The notes under the pieces are model-generated. The model saw nothing but the letters and a program-made list of their open reading frames with translations, was not told where the DNA came from and ran no database searches. 64,000 nucleotides of DNA from Bacteroidales bacterium UBA2287 (lineage in GTDB: Bacteria > Bacteroidota > Bacteroidia > Bacteroidales > Tenuifilaceae): NCBI GenBank assembly GCA_002345675.1, contig DDWL01000051.1:1-64000 (forward strand), read 5' to 3'. Below are positions 32,543 through 40,832 of this stretch, in pieces. The position numbers and the translations under genes were made by a program. Each line of letters opens with the position of its first letter. The stretch's first letter is position 1.

Positions 32543-33769
32543 TTAAAATTTGAAACTAAGCTTTGGATGAGTAACTTTTTTACGCCAAGGCACTATGCGA
32601 TTTATTCTTTGTGGAATTTGTAATTCCTGGTCGATTCGAATCCAAGGTACTTGCCACTGGCCGTTTCGGTAGTGAATTTCGGGGAAGTTGTAGTTTTCGC
32701 GGCCATACAGTTTCCGCGAGTCGGCTGCAAACTCGGTAAATAATGCTTCGTCGTCAATGCTAAAGTATTCGGAAATTTGCTCGTACTGCGAAACGGGAAG
32801 AACTTGGTAAATTTTCCTACCCTCTCGTTTGGGTAGGTGAACCCATACAAGTATATGTCCGGTATGAGCTATGCGAGTGCTTTTTTCGTCCTTTTCGAGG
32901 CGAATTAATGCCATAGCGCCTCCGTTTTGGTAACGGCTTCGCTGGTTCGACACAAAGTTGCCAAGCGAGTAAACGGCAACCCTGCCCTCGGTGCTGTCGG
33001 TATCCATCGATGCCTCCATGCGTTGCAGTACGTGTGGATGGGAGCCAATTACGATTCGTAATCCGAGGTTGTGCATAAATGCCGTTAGCTTCATTTGCTC
33101 AAGCGATGGGGTTCGTTGGTACTCGTTTCCCCAATGTAAAAAGGCAATTACCTCGTCGACCTGCATAGCTTTTGCCTTTTGGTAGTCGGTTCGTATTTGG
33201 GCAGTGTCGATTAGGTTAACAATGGTAGGCGATGGGACAGGAATGCCATTAGTTCCATAGGTGTAATTTAAAAGTGCAACCCTAATTCCATTCTGCTCAA
33301 TGAGCAGTGGATATGTTGAGTCTCTATTAGCCTTGTCTTTATAGGTTCCAGCAAAGGGAATTCCTCGGTTGTTAAGCACATCGATGGTTCGGATTATGCC
33401 ATTTTTGCCCCTGTCGACCGAATGGTTATTGGCCGTCACTAGCGCATCGATACCTGCCGTTTTAAGTCCATCGGCAAGGGCATCGGGCGAGCTAAATTGT
33501 GGGTAACCCGAATACGGTTCGCCTGCTAAAGTAACTTCGAGATTGGCTATAGCCAAATCGGTAAGTGCAAAAGCTGGAGCAATGCGCGAAAAAGTACTGT
33601 CGTATGAGTAGGTTTTCGTGTTTTCGTCGAAAGCCGCCCTAACCTGACCGCCGTGTCCCATTACGTCGCCAATAAACATAAGGATTAACGAACTCTTTTG
33701 GGGTTCTTGTGCCGATAGCGAGATGCTAATGCAGCTAAGGACTATGGATAGATAAAGTGCAATTCTCAT
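32543..33769 (-). CDS. CapA-family secreted protein (metallophosphatase-like)
   Basis: A 408-residue protein with a signal peptide (MRIALYLSIVLSCISISLSA). The PGA_cap/CapA fold is clear: LMFIGDVMGHGGQ, DLAIANLEVTLAG, DALVTANNHSVDRG, AFLHWGNEYQRTP and RIVIGSHPHVLQRMEA, with the conserved Asp, Asn and His ligands of a calcineurin-like metal site. Relatives include capsule poly-gamma-glutamate synthesis proteins and many of unknown role. No capsule genes adjoin it. The ATG at 33769, four bases after the HepT stop, is chosen over 33790 because it yields a proper signal peptide. Confidence 0.87.
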   Translation of the reverse strand: MRIALYLSIVLSCISISLSAQEPQKSSLILMFIGDVMGHGGQVRAAFDENTKTYSYDSTFSRIAPAFALTDLAIANLEVTLAGEPYSGYPQFSSPDALADGLKTAGIDALVTANNHSVDRGKNGIIRTIDVLNNRGIPFAGTYKDKANRDSTYPLLIEQNGIRVALLNYTYGTNGIPVPSPTIVNLIDTAQIRTDYQKAKAMQVDEVIAFLHWGNEYQRTPSLEQMKLTAFMHNLGLRIVIGSHPHVLQRMEASMDTDSTEGRVAVYSLGNFVSNQRSRYQNGGAMALIRLEKDEKSTRIAHTGHILVWVHLPKREGRKIYQVLPVSQYEQISEYFSIDDEALFTEFAADSRKLYGRENYNFPEIHYRNGQWQVPWIRIDQELQIPQRINRIVPWRKKVTHPKLSFKF

Positions 33770-33773
33770 TAAA

Positions 33774-34130
33774 CTAATTTTTACTTTCAATTTCGTTAAT
33801 TACTTGGACTATAACTTCTTTTAAATGCGGGAGTTCTCTGTCGATTATTTCCCAAACTGCGCTTAGCTTAATGTTGAAATACTCGTGAGCAATAAAATTT
33901 CGAAACGCACGAACTTTATACCATGGGTAATTGATGGATGCAGTAATTTTAGAGTCGACATGAATTATGGTTTCCCCAATTACTGTGAACTGAAAAAGCA
34001 CAGCGTCGTGAACCATGCGGTTTATGCAAAACGACTCAGCGTTTTCGCTTTTAACATACTCCTCAATAGCCTCTATCGCTTTTTTTATATGAAGAAGCCT
34101 GTTTAAACTGTCGAGTTTAGCGTTTTTCAT
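33774..34130 (-). CDS. HepT-like toxin (HEPN, DUF86 family)
   Basis: A 118-residue HEPN-fold protein, the toxin of the HepT/MntA type of toxin-antitoxin system. The catalytic RX4HXY motif is intact (R77, H82, Y84, in RAFRNFIAHEYF). In the characterised systems HepT is an RNase that the MntA partner inactivates by AMPylating the Tyr; the same is inferred here. The gene overlaps the antitoxin gene by 14 bases, the usual translational coupling. It is followed at four bases by capA, which may be read through from the same promoter. Confidence 0.92.
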   Translation of the reverse strand: MKNAKLDSLNRLLHIKKAIEAIEEYVKSENAESFCINRMVHDAVLFQFTVIGETIIHVDSKITASINYPWYKVRAFRNFIAHEYFNIKLSAVWEIIDRELPHLKEVIVQVINEIESKN

Positions 34131-34710
34131 ATATAAGCGTTAAGTCATCACTAACATTTTCGAGAACGAAAGGTTTAAACGAGTCAATAAATCCAATATC
34201 AACCTTTCTATTAAATTCTCTCTCAAGTTCAAATTGAAGTTCGGCTAAGTCGAAGTAGCTAAACGATTTGGTTGCTTCAACAGCAATGTCGATGTCGCTT
34301 TTAGGATTGTCGGTGCCACGGGCAAACGAGCCATAAATCCAAGCCTTATTAATTCCAGTAAAATTCTTAATGATTTTAGTAATCGTTGCTAATATTTTAC
34401 CTCTGTCGGTTTTACTAAAAGTTCGGTACGCAACTTTTGTTTCTGCAGCAACAAATGCTTCGTGGGCAATTTCGTTACTGCTGCCAATATCGTTAGCAAG
34501 TTTGTCGGAAAGCCAAGCAATGGCTAATTCGTTTTCGTTAATGTTGAAATATTTTGCAAAAACAGGAATTTGTTCCCGTTTTGCCTTTCGCAATCCTCGC
34601 TCAATTTTACTGAGTATGGCTTTGTCGATTCCTAAATAAGAGGCAGCAATATTAAGTGTGAGCTTGTTTTGCTCTCGATGTTTTCGAATTAATCCTCCAA
34701 AGGTTTCCAT
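34117..34710 (-). CDS. MntA-type nucleotidyltransferase antitoxin fused to an HTH domain
   Basis: A 197-residue protein. Residues 1-65 form an XRE-type helix-turn-helix (FGGLIRKHREQNKLTLNIAA, then YLGIDKAILSKIERGLRKAK). Residues about 100-197 are a minimal nucleotidyltransferase with the GSX10DXD motif (G127, S128, D139, D141, in YGSFARGTDNPKSDIDIAV). The latter would AMPylate and silence the HepT toxin encoded next; the HTH would bind the 17-bp palindrome in the promoter, so the antitoxin could both neutralise and repress. The ATG at 34710 is preferred; an upstream TTG at 34728 lies inside the operator. Minimal MntA proteins usually lack the HTH. Confidence 0.92.
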   Translation of the reverse strand: METFGGLIRKHREQNKLTLNIAASYLGIDKAILSKIERGLRKAKREQIPVFAKYFNINENELAIAWLSDKLANDIGSSNEIAHEAFVAAETKVAYRTFSKTDRGKILATITKIIKNFTGINKAWIYGSFARGTDNPKSDIDIAVEATKSFSYFDLAELQFELEREFNRKVDIGFIDSFKPFVLENVSDDLTLIYEKR

Positions 34711-34721
34711 TTCAAAATAAA

Positions 34722-34743
34722 TTGACAATTATTGTCAAAATTA
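34722..34743 (-). promoter_or_regulatory. Promoter and palindromic operator of the HepT/MntA module
   Basis: TTGACAATTATTGTCAA (34722-34738) is a perfect 17-bp palindrome with one central base. It overlaps, on the minus strand, a TAATTTTG -7 box (34736-34743). Its right end is 12 bases before the ATG at 34710. Binding here would block transcription start, so autoregulation by the HTH of the antitoxin is a natural inference. Confidence 0.78.
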
Positions 34744-35381
34744 GTTCTTTTTTTTGATATTAAGGTCAGTTCGATATAAGGAATAACATTAAAGAGTGAT
34801 TTCACGCAATCCCGATAATTATTCATAGCCGTCAGGTTAAGTTTGTTTTCCCAACGGTTACTGGAACTCCAAAGTTCATTTTATTCCTCTTTCCTTTCTC
34901 CTTGATGAGAAAGGAACCAAAGAATCAAGGCAAAACGACGCTGCCACCCGCCCTGCCAAATCGTAAGCCCCATGGCAACGTAAGCGATATGGAACGGTTG
35001 GGGGTGTGTTGCGAACTGGAGATTGAAACAGAATCACTATCCCCCGATACGAAGCTACCTAAAAGTTGAAAAGATTCCAAATCCGCTAGACAACCAGTTT
35101 GCAATACACCCTTTGTTGGCAACTGGTGTTTACTCATATCGTACTGTTTGGTATTTATTTAGTTTTTTATTTTCAAACCAATGTCATAACGAAATATCCT
35201 ATCCACAAAGCACACTTTTATTTTTTTTAGCATTTGTAATCCTAGACCTGAAAGTTGATTATTCGGGCTGGAGAGGCGGAAGCTCTTTTGAAAGCCTTTG
35301 GTTTTAGAGTTGGCTTGTGCGGGCTTGCAAATGTGCTTACACCTGTGTGTGCTTCAATTCCTATTAATTTGATATAGTTTG
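34744..35381. repeat. Intergenic region with repeat sequences at the left edge of the antiporter block
   Basis: No gene is supported. The region holds a half CCCGATAATTATTC palindrome (34811-34824), the CTTTCTCCTTGATGAGAAAG hairpin-like repeat (34894-34913), GTTGGCAAC (35115-35123) as the inverted counterpart of GTTGCCAAC at 40299-40307, and 35281-35336, a 55-bp sequence (AGCTCTTTTG...TTGGCTTGTGCGGGCTTGCAAATGTGC) matching 40142-40194 in the same orientation. Confidence 0.65.
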
Positions 35382-37658
35382 CTATGATTTATTGTCGATA
35401 ATTAAAGTTGACGGAATTTTAGCTAGCCAAGAACTCTTTTCATCAATTAAATTTTTCCATCCAAAAATACTAATTAGCATTAAATTCTGTTGGTTTAAAA
35501 TAATTAAATCTATTCCGTTCTTATTTAAAAAGTTAATATGGTTGGGGGCAATATGCTCAATTGCTTTAATCGATTCTTTAATTTCAGTATTGTTTTTTAT
35601 TTGTCCATTAACATCTATGATAGTAATTTGAGAGCCTGAATTATGAATTAATTTTTGTGCTAATTTTATTAAAAATGCATCTTTTTCAGTAAACAGGGGA
35701 ATTATAACTTTATCTACGCCCTTTAGGTTTTTATCTATCAACACGCCAATTGAAACATTGCATTTCGAAATAATTAAATTGGTTCTTTCATCAAATGGCG
35801 CATCTTTAAAAAAATTCTGTTTTCCAATGACTTGATTTATAACCCTATCTGGATTAATGATTTTTGTAGTTAGCCCAAATATCTTTCCTAAGAAACTTCC
35901 TTCATAAATTGAATGACCTATTCCCACAAGTAATAAATCAAAATCACCTTTATTTGCTACTGAAGCTATATCATTTTCAATATCGTTAGATGCTTTAAAA
36001 AGGGTTGTGATTTTTTGATTAAGAATATACGACTCCCGAATTACTGGGAGAAAACTGTCCTTTTCATATTTTTCTAAATTGTAGTTATTATACTCATTGC
36101 TTGGAGATAAGTGCATTACGGTAATAGAGGCTTTCCCGTTTAACCTTTTAACTAGGCTGTTTGCTAAACGCAGTAACGATACGCCCCTAGCAGGCTTGCC
36201 AAACGATACCAATATTTTAAACCTACTAATTGCACTTAACTCATGCTCGTTTTCTGCTTTTTGACTTTTGAATGCCCAGTTTATGAATGTTAGAGCGGGC
36301 CCAGTCATAAATGTTGTAACCAATGCCATAATCACCATCATGGCAAAAATTTCGGGAGTTAACACGCCTAAATCATACCCTATGTTTAAAATTACTAGTT
36401 CCATTAAGCCACGAGTATTCATCAAAGCCCCAATCGTTAAGCTATCTTTCCAGCTTTGGCCAACATATTTTGCAGCCAATGCACTTCCAACAAATTTACC
36501 AGTAACAGCAACAAGAATTATTAGCCCTGTTACTTTCCATAAATACGGGTCGTCAAGTAATCCGATTTGAGTACGCAAACCTGTATATACAAAAAACAAA
36601 GGCAGCAATAGAACCAGAGCAACATCTTCTATTTTTTCAATAAAAATACTTCTGAATTTTGCATTATCGGGCATTATTGCGCCAGCCATAAAAGCGCCAA
36701 ACAATGCGTGAATACCTATTACTTCTGTAGCATATGCCGATAGAATGAGCGTAAGAAAAAAGATTGCAACAATTGATTTGCTCAAAGTTTCTTTATAAGC
36801 ATGAATATTTCCCACACGACTTAAAAACGGGCGAACTATCTTTATCATAAAAAACACATACCCTATTGCTAACAAAATGGTATAAATTGCACTTACAAAA
36901 GAACCAGCTTTTACAATAGCAATAATAACTGCCAATAACGACCATGCGGTTATGTCGTCGGCTGCTGCACATGTAATTACAATTGCACCAATTTTGGTTT
37001 TATGAATCCCCCGTTCTTGTATAATTCTGGCAAGCACAGGAAATGCGGTTACACTCATTGAAATGCCCAAAAACAAGCCGAATGAAGAGAACTGAACCCC
37101 GTCAGGTGCAAATGAATCATAAATAAAGTATGCTAAGCCCATGCCTAGCGCAAACGGAATAATTATACTTGCATGACTTATTACTATCGCATCGTGGGCT
37201 TTATTCTTAAGAACCTTTAAGTCTAACTCCATGCCGATAATAAACATAAACAAGATTAGTCCAATTTGGCTTATAATATGTAAATTCCCCAGAGAATGAG
37301 CAGGAAATAGTGCTGATGTAAATTCAGGGAAATAGAAACCAATTAAAGAAGGACCAAGAATAATACCAGCAACAATTTCACCAATGACCGTTGGTTGACC
37401 TATTTTTTTACATAACCAACCCAAAAGTCGAGCAACAATAATGATGGTGACAATTTGTGCCAATAAAACAGCCAGCGGATGTTCCAAGTTGAAAAGTAAA
37501 GAATTAATAAAATCGTCCCACTGACTATTTTCAGATTTTGGAATATATACTTTTCGTCCGTTTTCTAGTTTTGAGCCTAATACAATAATCCAGTACATTA
37601 AGGCAGAAAATCCGCCTATAATTCCTATATAAAAGACGGTGTTTTTTATTTTTTTCAT
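35382..37658 (-). CDS. Kef-type cation/proton antiporter with USP-like C-terminal region
   Basis: A 758-residue CPA2-family protein. Residues 1-60 contain an extra N-terminal helix and an extracytoplasmic segment; from about 65 to 465 there are about twelve transmembrane helices with the family's signatures: GEIVAGIILGPSLIGFYFPE, DVILTGME-like FMFIIGMELDLKVLK, ITCAAADDITAWSLLAVI (the ion-site DD-type pair) and IHALFGAFMAGAIMP. The C-terminal 290 residues (RFKILVSFGKPARGVSLLRL onward) resemble tandem universal-stress-protein domains, a regulatory cytoplasmic tail. It would exchange Na+ or K+ for H+ at the inner membrane. The gene lies 60 bases after the TIM-barrel gene. Confidence 0.9.
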   Translation of the reverse strand: MKKIKNTVFYIGIIGGFSALMYWIIVLGSKLENGRKVYIPKSENSQWDDFINSLLFNLEHPLAVLLAQIVTIIIVARLLGWLCKKIGQPTVIGEIVAGIILGPSLIGFYFPEFTSALFPAHSLGNLHIISQIGLILFMFIIGMELDLKVLKNKAHDAIVISHASIIIPFALGMGLAYFIYDSFAPDGVQFSSFGLFLGISMSVTAFPVLARIIQERGIHKTKIGAIVITCAAADDITAWSLLAVIIAIVKAGSFVSAIYTILLAIGYVFFMIKIVRPFLSRVGNIHAYKETLSKSIVAIFFLTLILSAYATEVIGIHALFGAFMAGAIMPDNAKFRSIFIEKIEDVALVLLLPLFFVYTGLRTQIGLLDDPYLWKVTGLIILVAVTGKFVGSALAAKYVGQSWKDSLTIGALMNTRGLMELVILNIGYDLGVLTPEIFAMMVIMALVTTFMTGPALTFINWAFKSQKAENEHELSAISRFKILVSFGKPARGVSLLRLANSLVKRLNGKASITVMHLSPSNEYNNYNLEKYEKDSFLPVIRESYILNQKITTLFKASNDIENDIASVANKGDFDLLLVGIGHSIYEGSFLGKIFGLTTKIINPDRVINQVIGKQNFFKDAPFDERTNLIISKCNVSIGVLIDKNLKGVDKVIIPLFTEKDAFLIKLAQKLIHNSGSQITIIDVNGQIKNNTEIKESIKAIEHIAPNHINFLNKNGIDLIILNQQNLMLISIFGWKNLIDEKSSWLAKIPSTLIIDNKS

Positions 37659-37718
37659 TTTTTTATGCTAAAATGTTTATGCAAAAATACTGTTAAAATA
37701 TTCCCATTAATCAATATG

Positions 37719-38381
37719 TTATTCTTCATTTCTATATTTCTTCATAATATCCTTGAATAATTCGCCAATGGTAGGTGGAGTAACCGATATTGCATTTGCA
37801 CCAGAATTTATTGCTAGCTGTATTGTTTCTTCCGTTTTACCACCAGTAGCAAGAATTGCAATTTTGCTATTTATTTCTCTGATTATTTTAATGATATTTG
37901 AAGTCTTTTCTGCACCTGAAACATTAAATATATCCACCCCTGCTTTTATTCTCCCTTCAAAGTCGTCGTTTTCTGAAACTACTGTTATTATAATAGGAAT
38001 ATCAATTTTATCTTTAAGCCGTTTTATTATATCATTTGATGTTGGCTTATTTAATACAACACCTAGTGCGCCTTGAAATTCTGCATCAATAGCAAGGTTA
38101 ATAGACCTGTCTCCGTTTGTTAATCCTCCGCCAACACCACAAAAAATTGGTTTATCAGATGCTAAAATAAGCGAATGCGATATTAGTGGCTGAGGTGTAA
38201 ATGGATAAACCGCTAAAATAGCATTTGCATTGGTGTTTCTAATAATTGCGACATCTGTAGAGAATAAAAATGATTTTAGTAACTGCCCAAAAATTCGAAT
38301 TCCCGAGCATTCATCGATTACTTCGGGAACTGTAACTATGTTTTTTCGTAACCTACTTTGAAAAGATGGAATACTGTCCAT
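37719..38381 (-). CDS. TIM-barrel protein of unknown function
   Basis: A 220-residue protein with a regular (beta/alpha)8 barrel pattern: DVAIIRNTNANAILAVYPF, KPIFCGVGGGLTNGDRSINL, GALGVVLNKPTSNDIIKRLK, PIIITVVSENDDFEGRIKAG, FNVSGAEKT, IAILATGGKTEETIQLAINS and the final VTPPTIGELFKDIMKKY. It matches a family of short barrel proteins in Firmicutes and relatives that databases call 'hydrolase' without proof. The GGKTEE and VSGA loops would hold a phosphate. It is cotranscribed with the antiporter gene on the minus strand. No close function can be named. Confidence 0.75.
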   Translation of the reverse strand: MDSIPSFQSRLRKNIVTVPEVIDECSGIRIFGQLLKSFLFSTDVAIIRNTNANAILAVYPFTPQPLISHSLILASDKPIFCGVGGGLTNGDRSINLAIDAEFQGALGVVLNKPTSNDIIKRLKDKIDIPIIITVVSENDDFEGRIKAGVDIFNVSGAEKTSNIIKIIREINSKIAILATGGKTEETIQLAINSGANAISVTPPTIGELFKDIMKKYRNEE

Positions 38382-38436
38382 GTGTTTCTGTTTTGTGAAA
38401 ATTATTATTGTGTTAGCTGTAAACTAATAATAGCCG

Positions 38437-38475
38437 TATGTATGGAGGTTGAATAAGTATAGTCAACCATACATA
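38437..38475. promoter_or_regulatory. Imperfect inverted repeat upstream of the TIM-barrel/antiporter pair
   Basis: TATGTATGGAGGTTGA (38437-38452) and TCAACCATACATA (38463-38475) are inverted repeats, with a three-base bulge in one arm, separated by ten bases. It lies 56-94 bases upstream of the TIM-barrel ATG and after the stop of the LytTR gene, so it may be a regulator site or a weak terminator. Confidence 0.5.
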
Positions 38476-38622
38476 AATATTGTTTTTAACAGGAAACCTA
38501 TTGAATTCACATTTCCTGCTCTTACGTTTTAAGTGCAAGATATTACGAATAGAAAGATTGTTTTGAAGAGTTGAATTGAATGGTGTTGATTGTGTAATAA
38601 GGTGGGCAAATAATGTAATGAA

Positions 38623-39342
38623 TTAGGAACCAATTTTTTTCAGAAATTCATTTTTATAACTCTCACTTAAATGAACTATTAGCTGTTTACCTGATGGAAG
38701 AGCTATTTTGGTAGTAATTACTTCGTTTGTAAAATAAACTACAGTTTTTATCGAAATCGCTTCGCGTTTATTAATTTGACAAAAATCCAAATATGGCAAC
38801 TCTTTAAGTATTGCGTTGAATGTATAGTTCTTTGCTGTTAATGCTGTGCCATCTTGTAATAAAATAATTTTATCCCTGCTATCCCCATCAGAAGAATACA
38901 AATAAAGTATCTGATTAAAAAACAGAATTGCTTTTCCTTTATCTGTATTTAGTTGAAAATAGTCTTTCTTTATTTTTGCATTATTGTGCAGGATTAAAGC
39001 CTTTTTAACAGCCTTTTCAAGTCGCTCTTTTGTTAAGGGCTTACGAACATAATCTACAGCATTAAGGTCAAATGCATCAGCGGCGTATTCCTTGTAGGCA
39101 GTTGTGAATATTACGGGTCGACCATTTAGTAAATTAGCTACTTGCAAACCGTTCATTTCAGGCATTTCGATATCCAAAATACAAAGGTCGAAATCTAGTT
39201 TGGGCAGTTCTGTAAAGAATTTTAACGGACTGTTAAATGCCTTTACAACTTCCAATTCAGGAATTTGCTCACATAGCATTTTCAGGTACGATAAACCTGT
39301 AAGCTCGTCATCGAGCAGCAAGCATTTGAGCTTTGTGTTCAA
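38623..39342 (-). CDS. LytTR-family response regulator
   Basis: A 239-residue DNA-binding response regulator. The receiver domain (residues 1-120) has LLLDDELTGLSYLKMLCEQI, the phospho-acceptor Asp in LCILDIEMPEMNGL (about residue 57), FTTAYKEYAADAF and KPLTKERLEKAV. The C-terminal LytTR domain begins around residue 135 and includes LYLYSSDGDSRDKIILLQDG and FCQINKREAISIKTVVYFTN. It is the response partner of the kinase encoded immediately upstream, whose gene it overlaps by 35 bases. Likely targets include the TIM-barrel/antiporter genes next to it, inferred from position. Confidence 0.92.
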   Translation of the reverse strand: MNTKLKCLLLDDELTGLSYLKMLCEQIPELEVVKAFNSPLKFFTELPKLDFDLCILDIEMPEMNGLQVANLLNGRPVIFTTAYKEYAADAFDLNAVDYVRKPLTKERLEKAVKKALILHNNAKIKKDYFQLNTDKGKAILFFNQILYLYSSDGDSRDKIILLQDGTALTAKNYTFNAILKELPYLDFCQINKREAISIKTVVYFTNEVITTKIALPSGKQLIVHLSESYKNEFLKKIGS

Positions 39343-40093
39343 GTAAATTAATTTTTAAGTGACTAATATAAACATCGCCTTCAATAAATTTAGTAAGAAT
39401 GAAATTGTTCTTATAGATTATTTTAAGTCGTTGTTCTAGAAGCTCAGAGCCTAAGCCGCTATTCTCTTTTTTCATCGGGACTTTTGATGATATTTTATTG
39501 GCAACCGTAAGGGAGAAAGTATTATCATTAAACTCGAATACAATTGATATAAAAGCATCAGGACTTTGCAGGTCGGCATGTTTAAACGCATTTTCAATGA
39601 GGTCAATAGATATTAAAGGCGTTAATAGCTTCTGTTCGTAAAGTGGTTCAGATTCCTTAATCTTTGTTTTTACCTTTAGTTCAAAAAGCGGACTAACTTT
39701 AATTTTATTAATTTCTATCAGGTTAATGGCAAATTCTATTTCTTCCTTTGGTGTAACATATTTTTTTTGGCTATCATACAAAATGTAATCCAGAACATTT
39801 GCTAGCTTGTCTAGTGCAAAATATGTTTGATATGCGTGTGATTGAATAGAGTTTAGTATGTTTTTAAAAAGATGAGGATTTAGTTTCGATTCAAGTTTTT
39901 CAAGCTGCAATGCATTAACTCTATCTTCAAGTTCTTGAAATTTTGATTCAACCACCTTTTTCTTTTTCTCTGAATTTGAAAGCCTTACAATTAAATAGGT
40001 GAAAAGTATAATCACAATAAATCCAGCACCTAGCAAGATGTAAATAAATTGAAATGGTATTTCTTTAATTATGCTCATGTCATTATCAAACAT
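39308..40093 (-). CDS. LytS-like sensor histidine kinase
   Basis: A 261-residue kinase with one transmembrane helix (residues 12-37), a coiled-coil segment (EKKKKVVESKFQELEDRVNA), and the His-kinase family of LytS type: the phospho-acceptor His in LESKLNPHLFKNILNSIQ (about residue 83), then LLTPLISIDLIENAFKHADL (N-box), and NSGLGSELLEQRLKIIYKNN in place of a classical G-box. The sensing part is minimal, so it probably responds to membrane state or to partners. It overlaps the LytTR regulator by 35 bases. The internal ATG at 40078 is a possible alternative start. Confidence 0.9.
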   Translation of the reverse strand: MFDNDMSIIKEIPFQFIYILLGAGFIVIILFTYLIVRLSNSEKKKKVVESKFQELEDRVNALQLEKLESKLNPHLFKNILNSIQSHAYQTYFALDKLANVLDYILYDSQKKYVTPKEEIEFAINLIEINKIKVSPLFELKVKTKIKESEPLYEQKLLTPLISIDLIENAFKHADLQSPDAFISIVFEFNDNTFSLTVANKISSKVPMKKENSGLGSELLEQRLKIIYKNNFILTKFIEGDVYISHLKINLLEHKAQMLAAR

Positions 40094-40832
40094 TTCAGAA
40101 TGTAAAAATACAAACTTCTGCTGAGTGTCGGCAAAAAAAACAGCTCTTTTGCAAATTTAGGTCGTGCGTTGACTTGTGCGATTTGCAAATGTGCTGTTTT
40201 GTGGGTGGGGTTTCTTTCTTCTTTATAAAAGTTAAATCCTTTCTTATTTCAATTTTATCATTATCGTATCTGCCAGTTCGTCTGTCTTCCTTACACTTGT
40301 TGCCAACGCAGCGATGGGAAACCCTTCCTTTGCATTAATGGTTTTGCGATGGTTCAACTATCTAAGCGCCATCAACCAATGCGTTCCATCTCGAACGCAA
40401 GCGCCCTTGCACATGGGGCTAACGATTCGACATTCCCCCTCTTGCTGCCGCTCTCCCGATAGTTATCGGGATTGCCTTCCCCCCGCACGTCGCTCATGGT
40501 TAACTGCTTGGGATTTCTAATTAATTTCGCTTTGATATTTTTGATGTCCCATACTTTTTCTATGCATTAGTAAATGAATATTTTCAGCAGACTTCTATTA
40601 TTAAACAAGATGATTATTGTAATTTGCTCTGGCATATAATTGCTTACGATTATGCTCGTAGAATATTAGCGTCTTTGCGTCTTTGCGCCTTTGCGTGAAA
40701 TATTGACTCACTTTAAAACAAAAAAACAGGGAGCAATTTTGCCCCCTGCCTGCACCATTACCTTAACCCTTTACCTCACTACTTACACTACGAACTGGTG
40801 CAATTCAAGCGTAAGCAGCGATGCTGAAAAAA
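40094..40832. repeat. Repeat-rich intergenic region at the right edge of the antiporter block
   Basis: No gene is supported. It contains 40142-40194 (second copy of the 55-bp AGCTCTTTTG...TTGCAAATGTGC repeat), GTTGCCAAC (40299-40307, inverted relative to 35115-35123), CCCGATAGTTATCGGG (40455-40470), and a short GTCTTTGCGTCTTTGCGCC microrepeat near 40671-40689, followed by the terminator of the T9SS gene. The GGGGCTAACGATTCGACATT part at 40417-40436 is also a sequence typical of dispersed repeats in this phylum. Confidence 0.65.
40715..40748 (-). terminator. Rho-independent terminator after the large T9SS gene
   Basis: Read on the minus strand, CAGGGGGCAA (40748-40739) pairs with TTGCTCCCTG (40736-40727), one mismatch, then a T-run (40726-40720). 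It ends the transcript of the minus-strand gene at 40833. Confidence 0.75.

Noticed and set aside
34925..35307. Open frames in the left edge of the antiporter block
   Set aside because: They run through repeat sequence in different frames on both strands, with low-complexity translations.
40314..40520. 68-residue open frame near the right repeat edge
   Set aside because: It lies in the GC-rich dispersed-repeat sequence including CCCGATAGTTATCGGG and shows no protein pattern.
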